A stretch of DNA of 64,000 bases from Allacma fusca. Taxonomy: Eukaryota > Arthropoda > Collembola > Symphypleona > Sminthuridae. The notes below the pieces were generated by a model that had not been told where the DNA came from, ran no database searches, and was given only the letters and a program-made list of their open reading frames with translations. The stretch spans positions 70,729,067 through 70,793,066 of the forward strand of contig OX359245.1 in the NCBI GenBank assembly GCA_947179485.1. Reading direction: 5' to 3'. Position 1 is the stretch's first letter; every line of letters begins with the position of its first letter. A program made the translations under genes and the position numbers. This document shows positions 44,380 to 55,479 of this stretch, piece after piece.

Positions 44380-45523
44380 TAAAGTTGCAGGTGTTATTAC
44401 TAGTCTCTTAAAGCATGATTTTATTTCCAAATAGCAGGCGAGGTACTTTCAGCAATGCAAGGCTAGTGTCACAGATTCCCATGGTGTTGTAACAGTTGAT
44501 TTTGCGGAACACTTCGTCCCTATCTATCAGAATAAAATACAATCGAAGCATTTTGGAGTAAACAGCAGTATAGGCCAGACCACACTTCATCCAATAGTTA
44601 TGTATATTAGAGAGAGTGGCAAAACACATGTGGTTTCTGTCATTATAGTTAGCGATTATTTGGATCATTCCCAAAATGTGTTTCATTGCTTCTTCAAAAG
44701 ATTTATAGATTTTTGCAGGGATAGGTTTCCAAAATTAAATAGTTGCCATGTTTTTTCTGATGGTTGCGCCGGTCAATATAAAAATTTCAAATCGTTTGCA
44801 AACCTAGCTTATTTTCATAAAGACTTTACTGGTTTCAAAATTTGTTGGACATTATTTGCTACAGCTCATGGGAAAAACGCATGTGATGGAATAGGTGGAG
44901 TTTTTAAACGGTCGGCAGCTGACTATGTAATTAGAGGCTCAGGTGATATTCGAAATAGTGTAGAGTTGCATGATTTCATTACAGCCAAATTAAAGGTAAC
45001 GTCGTTATATGTTTCGCAAAATGAAGTTAGTGATCATGTCCAGCAGTTTAAGTTACAAGACAGGTATGCACAATGCAGGACCATTTCAGGTACAAGAGAA
45101 ATGCATCATATTTTACCTTGGACAGATGGAATAGGGTTAGATCTTTTTGAAATTAGTTTTGATACAATTCCTTCAAAGACTATTCAGTACTCATCCTATG
45201 AAGATCTGGAGATTAATCCTTCATTTTCAGGGAAATATGTAGCATGCATGCATAACAAAAGGTGGTATGCAGGGCAGGTCTTAGAAGTGGATACAGAAAA
45301 CGGGGCGGTTAAGGTCACATTTTTTAAAATTCCAAATCCTGTTACGCAGCAGCTAAGTTGGGAGAATAGTTACGGTTATTATTCATTCGGTTTAATTTTG
45401 CAGGAGGTTAAAGTAGAATGCAAAAAATCTGCATCGGGGCGTGATAGTTTCTTCCTAAGAGAGGAAATTAAAAATATAGAGGATTTGGCTAGTAGCTTTC
45501 TGAGTCACCAGCAGGGATTGTAG
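44380..45523 (+). pseudogene. DDE-like transposase of the SDGCA..Q / HGK...DGIGG family
   Basis: The frame is open from just after a TAG at 44432-44434 to a stop ending at 45523. It carries VVTVDFAEHF, HVFSDGCAGQYKNFKSFANL, ATAHGKNACDGIGGVFKRSA and a C-terminal module with WYAGQVLEV. These signatures mark a large group of transposon-borne proteins in arthropods and cnidarians with a DDE-like core; I cannot name the superfamily securely. The TAG separates an upstream in-frame block (SLKHDFISK) that belongs to the family pattern, so the enzyme is probably broken, although 363 codons remain open. A Tc1/mariner copy is inserted three bases past its stop. Confidence 0.6.
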
Positions 45524-45526
45524 ATA

Positions 45527-47191
45527 CACTGGGGTGCAATGATGATGGAACAAGGTAAACTCTGGGACTCAGGGTCTAAATAATCTTCGAGTTGTGAACT
45601 TATCTATAAGGTTTTTTCTTGCTTTTGTTCAGTTTTTTATGCTGATTATAAATCAGCAACAAAAATTTGAAAACAAAAATTTTTTATATGCAAAAATGAA
45701 CAAAAACGAAAAAGCATTCAATTATTCCTGTGCATTAGTGTTGGAACAAAAGAGAAAGATGGTTTTAAACGGGACAAAACTTCACAGCTCGATTGGCTAA
45801 TGAGCAGTAGGCCATCCGCTTGCCATCAGGACAGCATTTATGCACCGTGTGACGGAGCTGACTATGTTCCAGGTGAATTCGGGGGGTATGTTGTCCCATA
45901 TCTAATTAATTCGGAATTTCAGGTCTTTTTTCCCGGTAATGTAAAATTTCGTCAGCTCCCGACCCATGTGATAACACGTGGCGATAGCTGATGATAGTAG
46001 TAGGTGATATCCGTACTTTGGGGGGTCCAGTCCAGAACTGGTACCCTTTTTTAAAAATTGGCCCATGTTGACTTCGCCGTGTGGTGGGGGTCGTTGTCAT
46101 GTTGATACACAAATTGTCGTCCAAGTTCCAGTTTTTGGGCTGATTGCTTAACGTTTCGGTTGACTATGGAATAGTGTAGCGTTGGTTCATATTTTCTGCC
46201 ATAAATTCAATGGTTCCAACCTAATATACATTGATGCAGCCCCAAAGCATAACACTACCACCACCATGCTTTACAGTAGGAAGTAAGAACCGTCTTCAGA
46301 CCCTCCCCTGGCTTTCGCCAGACCCCGGTTCTTCCATCGCTGCAAAATACACTTAATTTGCTCTCACCGGACCACAAAACTCGACTCCAAAACGTATCAT
46401 ACTTGATTGCGTGCTTTCGGCACCACAGGGTCCTCTTTCTCCTGTTTTTAGCATTGATATAAGGCCCTTACTTGGCTCGAAGCAAGTTCCTTCCGCTCAG
46501 ATACAGGATTCTTTTGATCGTGGTCCGATGTGCAATCTTTCCTATCTCAAAATGCACCTGTGAGAGGATCTTAGATGAGGTCAGTCTTGAGTCTTTCTTG
46601 ACCTTTCATATTATTATCGGTTCCTCGCGGGGGGTGAAGATGCGGTCTTTACCCCTCCCGGGCAGATTTTCGACGATACCAGTCGTCTTGCATTATTTTA
46701 TAACATAAAAGACCGTCGAGGGTCTTAGGCGGACATCTTTGGCAATCTGCCTAAACGTTGGAGGCTTTTTCGCGTCGTTCCTCCACCTCTCGATCACTAG
46801 CTCTCTCGCTGGTATTAGAATCTCCTTTCTTCGTGGTTCCATCTTGACTTAAATGTGTCAAAATGAATTAAGGAATTCTAAAAGACACTACAATGTGTTT
46901 GTGATTTATTTTGTTTAAAATAAAATTACATACCGTCAGTTATCCGGCTCAGATTGTACCGTAGTCAATCGTGTTCCAACACTAATGCACAGGAATAATT
47001 GAATGCTTTTTCGTTTTTGTTCATTTTTGCATATAAAAATTTTTTTTTCAATTTTTTTTTGCTGATTTATAATCAGCATAAAAAACTGAACAAAGGCAAG
47101 AAAAAACCTTATAGATAAGTTCACAACTCGAAGATTATTTAAACCCTGAGTCCCAGAGTTTACCTTGTTCCATCATCATTGCACCCCAGTG
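45527..47191 (-). mobile_element. Tc1/mariner element with about 225-bp TIRs
   Basis: TA dinucleotides flank both ends (45525-45526, 47192-47193). The ends start CACTGGGGTGCAATGATGAT and remain inverted repeats for about 225 bp (45527-45752 and 46965-47191), sharing GGAACAAGGTAAACTCTGGG and ATTCAATTATTCCTGTGCAT. Between them lies a decayed transposase on the minus strand. The very long TIRs are as in IR-type Tc1 elements. Confidence 0.88.
46020..46850 (-). pseudogene. Tc1-type transposase, decayed
   Basis: Starts at 46842 as MEPRRKEILIPARELVIERW; then FRQIAKDVRLRPSTVFYVIK (helix-turn-helix), and after stops GLAKARGGSEDGSYFLL and SMVVVVLCFGAASMYIRLEP, equivalent to the GG.S.M.WG region. At least six stops and several frame changes; inactive. 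Confidence 0.75.
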
Positions 47192-47212
47192 TATGTGGGA
47201 TATTATTAGGGG

Positions 47213-47330
47213 GCGGGTCATACGTAGGGGGCGGGCGTTGCTGCGGTTTGGCATTGGTTGTATTTATTTTGTCAGCGCATCTCGTAGTCACGTCTTGCAC
47301 CCTATAAAAGCAGCAGTTTCAGGTTGATGT
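47213..47330 (+). promoter_or_regulatory. Compact promoter-like block
   Basis: GGGGGCGGG occurs twice (about 47210 and 47235), then an inverted CCAAT box (CATTGG, about 47253) and CCTATAAAAGCAG with a TATA box at about 47302-47309, in normal vertebrate/insect order and spacing. A start site would fall near 47330. No long ORF follows within 400 bp. It lies just right of the Tc1 copy, so in the pre-insertion locus it was about 90 bases past the stop of the transposase ORF; it may be the end of that element or a host promoter. Confidence 0.4.
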
Positions 47331-47339
47331 TGTTCTTCA

Positions 47340-47730
47340 TTTTGCACGCTTTAATCTTATTGCAAATGAAGTTATTGTATCCAATTATGTTTAGAAAACA
47401 GCGGAATAATTAGTTATTAATACTTACTTCTATTTAGATTTTTTATTATTATTTCAGGTCAATCACTATACTTGCTTTAAGCATATTTTGCTTGCAAAAA
47501 TGCAGCGGGGCATTTATTACATGGTTGCACCCCACCCACCCCCTGTATGTATTACTGAAATCTAAATGGTCTTTTTTTACACACTAGTTTACCGCATAGG
47601 TCCTACTTATTTATTGTTGTATAATTCCTTCAGAAATTCCACGGCTCTAATGTTTTACTTTGTAACGTAACCTATCCACAACGCCTAACGCAGATATGTA
47701 TACAAATTACCCGTTTCGGATTTTCGACAA
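47340..47730. other. Non-coding stretch
   Basis: No gene recognised; contains a C-rich patch (CACCCCACCCACCCCC) at about 47524. Confidence 0.4.
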
Positions 47731-47847
47731 TTTGACTGCCGGCACACGCAAGTGCGCACTTTTAAAAAATGTTATAATGTAAGCTTCATGCTTCCCTTGA
47801 GTTTAGAGTTCTCAAAAAGTGCGCACTCGCGTGTGCCGGCAGTCAAA
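47731..47847. repeat. 117-bp perfect-arm hairpin element
   Basis: Left arm TTTGACTGCCGGCACACGCA then AGTGCGCACTTTT; right arm is its reverse complement with one change (AGTGCGCACTCGCGTGTGCC then GGCAGTCAAA). Arms are about 33 bp with a loop of about 50 bp. GC-rich arms in AT-rich DNA mark it as foreign: a minimal MITE or a structured RNA gene. Confidence 0.8.
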
Positions 47848-48640
47848 AAAAAATTCAGAAATTTCGAAATTGTCCATGTGATTTTTTGCAAAAATCCGAA
47901 ATTTCGATTCAACGATACCGAAAAAAATCATGAGTGTAGTAGTTGGTTAGGCAATTAGTTTGAGATAGCCGAATTTTTAATATTCATATCGGTATATCTA
48001 CAATAAATTATTGAAGTTTTGGGTTTTTTCGGTTTTTTAACCTTCCTATTCGGATTTACCGAAAAACAAGGTGTTGTTTTTTGTTTAACAAACGTTCTAT
48101 CCAACAGGCCCATTGAATGTGTTTTTAAAAATAGCTGCATTCACGGGTGGCCGTTTTCAAAAAAACAGACCCTAAATCAATCTTTATTTATAAATAATCT
48201 GTTACTATATAAATAATTTTTGGTTGGGATGAAATAATGGTTTGAGCTCTTCGGTGACACTATACGGAGTATGGAGCTTGTACAATGCAGACGTCAAGGT
48301 TATGGATGGGCATTATTACAACTTATTTTGCTCTACATATGAGAGGTTGTGTGTACTACTCACTACTCAGTCGTCACCAATTCCACTACACTGAAGACAT
48401 TGGCTTTTTGGTGGTTTTGTGCAAACGTTTCAAAATCATTCTGTCTGCTCAAATGCTCTTATAAAGGATTTTTTAACGCGAGAAAGTAAAAGTCCAGCTC
48501 TTACATCGAAAATGCTCTTATAAAATGCTCTTATAGGGAACAAGCACAGCATTACAAGCCCATTTGGAGGACCTGAGAGTGCTCTTATACAGAACATGCT
48601 CTTATACGGAGGCCTGTAATAGCGAGAATGCACTATATTA
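47848..48640. other. Non-coding stretch
   Basis: Repeats of AAATGCTCTTATA around 48450-48610 (five copies, loosely spaced). No gene recognised. Confidence 0.4.
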
Positions 48641-48649
48641 GAATACATT

Positions 48650-50240
48650 TTAGTGTGTATGTTGTAACACTCACCTAAAATAGGATGGGATGAAAACGGA
48701 TATAGCGAATTGTATTTCTGGGACATGCCATTTATTTAAACTGAAATCCCGTCTTGAGCAATTTAGGGTGGATGGGAATACAAGGAAATTTGTCTTCCTT
48801 TTATTATTATTATTAAGAATTTAAACTCTGTAAAACAAATTGCAGGTCTTTCAAAACATTTTTTAGTATTGGTCAACATCAAAATCATCCCAACCCAAAT
48901 CTTTCACCGACGGGGTTTTTAAAACTTGATTATAGAAGTGTCTATTGTACGGCTTGCAATTGTATCAGTTTTTCTTTGTGACTGTTAACAGCATCCTTTA
49001 CTGCGGTCAAGAACCCTTAAAATCTCAGTATAGTGTCACTGTTATACATTCTATGCATATGATCAAGTCTCATAATATAATATTTTATTTGGGAAGATAA
49101 ATGAGTTATTCACTATACGGAGACGTGAATTATTATAATCGCATTATCATTCAATGCAAGGAAGAAATTGGTGGGAGCGTCTGATTGGAAGATCAAAGAT
49201 TATCCAATAATCTTTGAAGATCCGTGAAGAATGTTTCCCTAAGAGATAATTAGTTGCATCACATGCCACAAATTATTTTCTCTGAAATTCAATTCGCTTC
49301 TTATGCGACTTCTACGAAATCGTCTTGATAAATTTGCGAAGCTGGGCTGGGGATAATGGTCACAAGAAGCATGTTAGTAACTGAGTATGTATAAATCCGA
49401 AAAAAATTAATTTGCTCAACTGAATATCCAGGAATTTAGCTCGGATGTCAAGAGGATTTAATAAATGTCTGTCGCTTTTAATTTTCAAGGAAAACTCTGT
49501 CTCCAAACCTGTAAATAATTTAAAAGTGTACAGTTTCATGCGTAGGGTTTGTCGATTTTTAAATGCCATGGCATAAATGGCAAATTTGGCAGGCAAATTT
49601 GGCAGACATTTAGGGCATTTATTCACATGGACAAAAAATGATTTTTTATGCCATTCTGGCAGAATTGGCATTTAATATTTTTTACCTTGGCAAAATTGGC
49701 ATAACTTAACTATGCTCATGTAACGCTCTATTTCTGCCATCATTAGTGCTTGCTCCGAACGTGGCCAACTTTAAAAAAGGCTTTCAAACAAGCAAAAGAA
49801 TGTGGGATCGTGGATTTGATGTACAATTACTTATTTGCAGACACTTTGTCAGATGTTAATAGCCTCAACGAAATTGATGAAGGCGACGAAAAAATTCCGA
49901 CGATGAACTTGAAACAATATTGATAATTGAGGAACCGTATTCTGATAGTGATTTGGAAAATTGTTACTTTTTGTTCACATACTTTTGGCGATGGTTTCGA
50001 CTTAGACACAATAGTTCCCAAAAAGTGACAAATTGGATGAGTATTGTCGGTTTTTATAATGTTAAACACTTTTGGATCTATACTAAAATTACAAATTAAA
50101 AACAAATAGACCAGCATTCTTACATTTGTAAGCTGTTGTGAGCTCAAAGGTTTTAAATCAGCCAAATTGTGAAAGCATGAATTTTGTATATGACAAGCAT
50201 CTGTAATCATGAGGCTGTAAATTCCAGCTCTACTATAAAA
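48650..50240 (+). repeat. Segmental repeat, copy B, with an inserted block
   Basis: Matches copy A from GTTGTAACACTCACC through GCTTCTTAT, CAAATTATTTTCTC, and at 50185-50235 GACAAGCATCTGTAATCATG. From about 49550 to 50150 it differs: the block has repeated GGCAAATTTGGCA / GGCAAAATTGGCA words and a short frame (AFKQAKECGIVDLMYNYLFA) that reads like the tail of a transposase. Confidence 0.55.
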
Positions 50241-50433
50241 TGGCTTGGGTCATTAAATAAAAGAAATTATTCAATCATTATCAAACTATTTTTAATTCGG
50301 AACGAACTAAATTATCTCAGAACTCTCAGTGTCGGCTATAACCTAAACAGTCAATACATATAACTTATATTTTCGTTCCAGGTAAAACAAGTTGACAGCA
50401 ATAATAATTGCTGAGTATAGGTTCGGTCTTGAC

Positions 50434-50616
50434 TAGGGCTTCTGTTCAGGACGGCGCGTTTCGAGGTTTTCGGAACGGGACCGGGACAGTTTCGGGACAA
50501 ACGTTTTGTCCATAGGTTATTTCGGGACTGAATCGTGACGTTTTTTGTGTCCCGAGGATTTCGGGACGGGACAGAATTGTCGGCGGGACAAAAAATCGTC
50601 CCCAGTAGAAGTCCTA
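50434..50616. mobile_element. 183-bp non-autonomous hAT-type element, CGGGAC family
   Basis: Ends TAGGGCTTCTGTTCAGGAC at the left and GTCCCCAGTAGAAGTCCTA at the right. Perfect 8-bp duplication GTCTTGAC (50426-50433, 50617-50624). Interior of GGGACGGGAC-like words. Same family as 9433-10250. Confidence 0.88.
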
Positions 50617-50624
50617 GTCTTGAC

Positions 50625-51221
50625 CATCAATTTAGTTCTTAGTTTCCTGTGTCTCGTATATGAATTTGCTGAACAAATACGTACCCCCCTCACCATTCGT
50701 GGCTAGTCTATGTATCCTGGCGAACAAATTAGATAACCTTCGATTAGTAAAACCTTCTGCCCGATTTCCCGCGCAAACCAGGCCGAAATGACACAAACGT
50801 TTGGTCTTTCTGGGACCTTGCTCCAGGTAACTAAGCTCCCACAAAATTTCATTCCGATCGCGAGTGGGCACGGACCGAACGTTACTTGTTAGAGAAATTT
50901 AATATTAGTTTTCTCAATTTTTCATCAAACGCATTCACTGTCGTTAATAATTACCGTTATTACCGATTAACACTATTGAATTCAGCTGCTAACCATTTAT
51001 AACCAAAACCGAATTTAGACTGTCATTATCTTTTAAGTACTTAACGTAAACCCAAATTTTCGGTTACCCATCACTGCCGGAGACTTTTGTTTATCCTAAC
51101 CAAATGTAGTTGCATAAACATATTACGCTTTTTATAACCGTATAGCGAATAATGTTTATACCGGAAAAAAATCAAAGTTCCTTTGCGATTCCGTTATAAA
51201 CAAATTTTACTGTATCTAGAT
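50625..51221. other. Non-coding stretch
   Basis: No gene recognised. The 79-codon minus frame at 50632-50871 looks like chance. Confidence 0.4.
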
Positions 51222-51238
51222 TTGTTATTAAGATTAGC
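51222..51238. repeat. 17-bp target duplication of the LINE insertion, left
   Basis: TTGTTATTAAGATTAGC, repeated exactly at 55143-55159, and part of the dispersed repeat shared with 33600. It shows that everything between was inserted as one unit. Confidence 0.85.
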
Positions 51239-51398
51239 GAGTTCAGTTAGTGCAGTGGAATGGAAAGGTTGTGTTGTCTGTGCTCCCTTATCACTGAGTT
51301 TAAGCGATTGCCTGATAGCAGTGGTATAGAGTGCGATCCTATCATTCCATTATCTATTTCCTCAGTCCTTTATACATTTCCTCCTCCTAATACTTACC

Positions 51399-51986
51399 GT
51401 GATGACAGTTATGGACATGCAAAACAACATCGGGAAATTTTGTGACTCCCTAGGTCTACCAACACCAAGCCCAGAGGAGCCCCTTTCAGCAACATTATTC
51501 CTAACGGTCATGCAAAAAATCTGTGGAAACAACGAGATCCTTAACCAAATGGTGGAGGTGCTAGAGTCACGGGTAACGGCCCTGGAGGGGTATCAAGATT
51601 CCTATGACAGCTATTCTGACGAGGTGGACAGGAAGATAACTCGTCTCCTGCGGAGAGTGGAGGAGTTGGAAGAACCAGGGAGAAAGAGATCATTTATTAT
51701 TTCTGGCCTGGTATGGCCGGAATCAATCTCAGCGCGGGAGGTCGTGACCACTTTTATCCATGAAAGGTTTGCTACAAAGCCCCATATAGAGAAAGTCCTT
51801 CCTTTACGGGTGGCAAAAAAGTTCCGCGTGCAGTTACGGGACCTGGCGGACAAAGCCATAATTGTCAGTAAACGGGGCAGCCTCAAAGGCACGAACATCT
51901 ATATCAACGATGATCTAACCGCCGAGGAAAGAGCAAACCGAAGGGTACTGGTTACTGAATTCACGAAGGCTCGTGAGGCTCATTGA
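51399..51986 (+). CDS. LINE ORF1-like protein (coiled coil plus nucleic-acid-binding domain)
   Basis: 195 codons. Residues 48-95 form a coiled coil (NQMVEVLESRVTALEGYQDS, DEVDRKITRLLRRVEELEE). It is followed by RSFIISGLVWPESISAREVV and FRVQLRDLADKAIIVSKR, ending with IYINDDLTAEERANRR, the layout of ORF1p from L2/Jockey/CR1-type LINEs where the second half binds RNA. The frame is intact. The stop is followed within 30 bases by related sequence in other frames, so the protein may originally have been longer. Confidence 0.7.
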   Translation: MMTVMDMQNNIGKFCDSLGLPTPSPEEPLSATLFLTVMQKICGNNEILNQMVEVLESRVTALEGYQDSYDSYSDEVDRKITRLLRRVEELEEPGRKRSFIISGLVWPESISAREVVTTFIHERFATKPHIEKVLPLRVAKKFRVQLRDLADKAIIVSKRGSLKGTNIYINDDLTAEERANRRVLVTEFTKAREAH

Positions 51987-52200
51987 GTGTCAACTCACTG
52001 ATTATTGAAGGTCGGAAGATCGTAGCCAGGAATGGACAAGTAATGAACGGGGATCAATTGCGAAGCCAAAACGTGCATACATCCCCACCAAGAGACATGG
52101 AGATAGGAGCATAGGAAGACGAGTCTATCCAAAGGCACTGAAGAACGCTTTCAAGGAAACTCTGGAGACCCTCCGGGAAAATCTTAGATTAGAAGATGCA

Positions 52201-52626
52201 GTGAGAAGAGACCAATCCTCGTACAACAATCTATACCGGGATGCATCAGATCTACAATGTGAGCCGTTCATCACGAATCAAAACCCTTTGCTGGTGCAGA
52301 GCCTAATTGCTCAGATTCGCCTGGCTTCTAATCAAGCACATGTGCCGCAAAGAATTAAATTTAACTCCTTAATATACACGTTTTTCCCAAAAAAACAGTG
52401 CTCTATTTGTAACCGCCTGGAATTTGATGATATTTACCATTTTTTATTTCGATGTACACTATTATCTCCACTTAGGCATTACATTCTAAATTACATAGAC
52501 ATTTCACTCGTAAATAATAGGAACTGGATCAACATATTGAAGTTATCTTCTAACGCTCATTGTTTCAGAATTGCTAAGTATGTGCAAGCCGGACTAAAAC
52601 TTCGTGCATGGAGGAGAAATGAGTGA
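52201..52626 (+). CDS. LINE ORF2 C-terminal fragment
   Basis: RIKFNSLIYTFFPKKQCSIC then NRLEFDDIYHFLFRCTLLSP, the C..C......H....C tail of LINE polyproteins, ending RAWRRNE. The same 3' end (from about CTTCGTGCATGGAGGAG) recurs at 54985-55016. Confidence 0.7.
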   Translation: MRRDQSSYNNLYRDASDLQCEPFITNQNPLLVQSLIAQIRLASNQAHVPQRIKFNSLIYTFFPKKQCSICNRLEFDDIYHFLFRCTLLSPLRHYILNYIDISLVNNRNWINILKLSSNAHCFRIAKYVQAGLKLRAWRRNE

Positions 52627-52752
52627 TTAGTCTCTTCTGTTAAATTTCTTAACTTTTTTTCCCCTAATTTACTTTGCTGGGCGTTAACCGTATGATGTGC
52701 TGTAGACAACTCTTTAAAGCACTTAATAAATACATACATACATACGTACACC

Positions 52753-55142
52753 TTGTTAATAAAGGAGGTAAAGAAAACTTTGTAAGACCTTACGGTGAAA
52801 TCGGAGTATAAACCCCACATTTTTTTTATTCGCATTCTTTACTGGAACATTAGCGGTCCAACTAATGTTATGCAGTTGAACTCTCAGGAGGTCGAAAGTG
52901 CGTTGAGTGCGGATTTCGTGTGTTTGAATGAGACGTGGAGCCTATATAGTTCCTTAAGTCTGCCAAAGCAATATAGCAAATATGGGCAAATATTAGTCCT
53001 GCAATTAGATGTCACATCAGAGGAAGTCCCAGCGGAGGGCTGTAAACGCTCTAGAAAGGATAAATTTAAAGTGGATAAGATTATCAGCTCCTCTTGCTCG
53101 TGGTTGATAGTGAAGTTTAGAAGACTGTGTGCCGCGGACTCACTGATAGTAGGAAATGTCTATATAAATCGATCAATGAGCAGGACTAGGGTGATATGGG
53201 AAATGATACAAGAGGAGCTTGAGCAGTTAATGTTGTGTGGGTTACCGATATGTATGGGTGGAGATTACAATGTCAGACTGGGAAATATTGGATACTTGAA
53301 TAGGGCAGCGATAGTAAACAAGAACCTACGGGGGAAAAGAGTGTGTGTGGAATCACATGTTTCCAAGATGGCACCAGTAGTAGTAGAAATGTTGGAAGAC
53401 CTAAATCTCACAATTATAAATAGCCGATGTGAAGGCGATTACCCGAGAAACTACACGTTCTTAGGCAACACGGGCTCAAGCAAAATTGACTAATTAATTG
53501 AGTAATGTGCAACGATCTTGCGGCGGAAGAGATACATAGGATGGAGGTTTTAGCATTTGTTTCGGACGATCATCAGCCAGTGTTAGTGACGATCGGGAAG
53601 GTGATGTTAGCAGAATGTGTAGTTAAGGAGTCAACAAATACAAACCTTATGTTGAGACCTGAGAAGGCTGACGATTTTATCGGGGCGCTGGAGAAAGTGG
53701 ACACAAGTGAAGTGGGTACGCCGGACCCTGAAACATTATTTCATTTCATACTTAGATCTATTAAATCCGTGGCTAACAAGGTGGGATTGACGAGTAAAGC
53801 TTACTGCAGTAAGAGGAATAAAGTTAAAAAACCTTGGTTCGACAAAGAATGCACAGCTGCAAAAATGAAAGCAAAAATCGCCCTAAGGGAGATCCGAATG
53901 TATGGGTTTGATGAGAGATTGAGACAGGTGTTCCTGGTCAAGCGTAGGCACTACCGGAAAAGTATCGAGGAGCGGGAACCAAATTACTATGCAACGATTA
54001 GGGAGGAGTTGTGTAACTCCAAGAGCACGAAAAAATTCTGGGCTGCAGCAAGAAAATTAAAACCCAAAAGCCGGCCGGAGAACAATACAATAAGTGAGGA
54101 GGTCTGAATAGCTCACTTTGAGAAGCTCCTTGGAAACGACAACAATGAAGAGGAACCGAATTTCATAGACTGCAGACACCCCAAAATGGATAAATGTATC
54201 TCACTACATGAAGTTATCGAGGTCAGAAGGAAATTATAATGTGGGAAGTCACCTGGGGCAGACGGGATTACGAACGAGTTCTTGAAAGCCCTGCCGAAGA
54301 GCTTTCAAAGTTTATTCTTGCTACTCTTCAACCAGATCCTACAGGGACAGAAACCTCCATCGGCTTGGGGGGACATAGAACTTGTGATGCTTTACAAGAA
54401 AGTGGACCGAGGCGACCCTAGCAACTTCAGAGGAATTTCTCTTATAAGCTGTGCCGCAAAATGGTTCACGCAGAATATCCTTACAAGACTCAATAAATGG
54501 GTGGAATCAAATAGAGTCATCTGTGAGACCCAAGCGGGTTTTCGGAAGAACATGGGGTGAGAGGATCTTTTATTCTTACTAAGAGCAATAGTAGACGAAT
54601 TCATCAACAAACGACAGGCGCCTCTTTACGTGGCTTTTGTAGACTATCAAAAAGCATTTGACTCCGTGGAGCACAACCCTTTGTGGAGAAAACGTTTCGC
54701 TTTGGGTATAAGTGGACAGCTAATAAGGACACTATCAGCATTGTACAAACAAGCGGGAGCTGTGATCAGGTTGGGTGACAATAAGAGGACAAGGAAAATC
54801 AAGATTAACGCGGGGCTGTTGCAGGGGGAGCTACTATTGCCTCTATGTTTCAGCTTATTTACTAATGACTTTGAACAGTACTTTCAATCAAGGGGTTGCT
54901 GCCCAGTCAAAATTGCACAAAATGTCCTTATTTACTCCTTGAGGTACGCTGATGACAACGCAATACTGCCGCATGACTGGCGCCTACATGGCGCTTCGTG
55001 CATGGAGGAGAAATGAGTGATTAGTCTCTTCTGTTAAATTTCTTAACTTTTTTCCCCCTAATTTACTTTGCTGGGCGTTAGCCGTTGGATATGCTGTAGA
55101 CAACTCTTTAAAGCACTTAATAAATACATACATACATACACA
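52753..55142 (+). mobile_element. LINE, second segment: ORF2 with internal 3' deletion and TACA tail
   Basis: Directly follows the tail of the first segment, holds most of ORF2 and ends with the same 3' UTR and an AATACATACATACATACACA tail at 55142, adjoining the right 17-bp duplication. Confidence 0.75.
52795..55016 (+). pseudogene. LINE ORF2: AP endonuclease and reverse transcriptase, with stops
   Basis: Endonuclease: RILYWNISGPTNVMQLNSQE, VCLNETW, GGDYNVRLGN and YTFLG, then SDDHQPV. Reverse transcriptase: KSPGADGITNEFLKAL, IELVMLYKKVDRGDPSNFRG, TQAGFRKNMG, box A VAFVDYQKAFDSV, box B GLLQGELLLPLCFSLFTND and box C LRYADDNAILPHDW. Stops: TAA at about 53491, TGA at about 54105, TAA at about 54238, TGA at about 54558. 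Immediately after the YADD box the sequence jumps to the last residues of the ORF (CMEEK). The SP usually seen in box B is altered (LLPL). Clade: Jockey/CR1/L2 superfamily likely, not resolved. Known role: nicks DNA and copies its RNA at the target. Confidence 0.8.
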
Positions 55143-55465
55143 TTGTTATTAAGATTAGCAACATCACTTGAAACAATTGTCGATGTACTAATGTTTGTTT
55201 AATTAACGATGCGCAATTATGTAATCTAAGCCTTGGAACGATTCAAAATCAGAATCTTTTTTCATAATTTAATATATACTTTCAAATCTGAAAGTATGAT
55301 AAATAAAGTAAATGTATAGGTACGGGCGTTGTTAGGAGGACACAAATGTATTGGCAAAGTTGCGTTTTGGTGCGATTTGGTTGTATGATTCGATTTTATG
55401 AACATCAACTGAAAATACTGGAAATAAAATGATATTTGTTGGGATTTCACATTACAACTGGATTA
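55143..55465 (+). repeat. Dispersed repeat (pairs with 33600-33945), interrupted by the LINE
   Basis: Its first 17 bases are the right-hand LINE duplication. The uninterrupted copy at 33.6 kb serves as the empty site. Confidence 0.75.
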
Positions 55466-55479
55466 TAATATATTCGATA

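Larger units (their letters stand above)
51239..52752 (+). mobile_element. LINE, first segment: 5' region with ORF1 fused to a 3' end
   Basis: Contains a 160-bp leader, ORF1, a broken linker and the C-terminal end of ORF2, then a 3' UTR (TTACTTTGCTGGGCGTTA, AGACAACTCTTTAAAGCACT) and a TACA-repeat tail. Most of ORF2 is missing. Confidence 0.75.

Noticed and set aside
51140..51215. Second pogo-like MITE suggested by TTATAACC and GTTATAAACAAATT words
   Set aside because: No matching inverted end or TA-flanked terminus was found on the left side.
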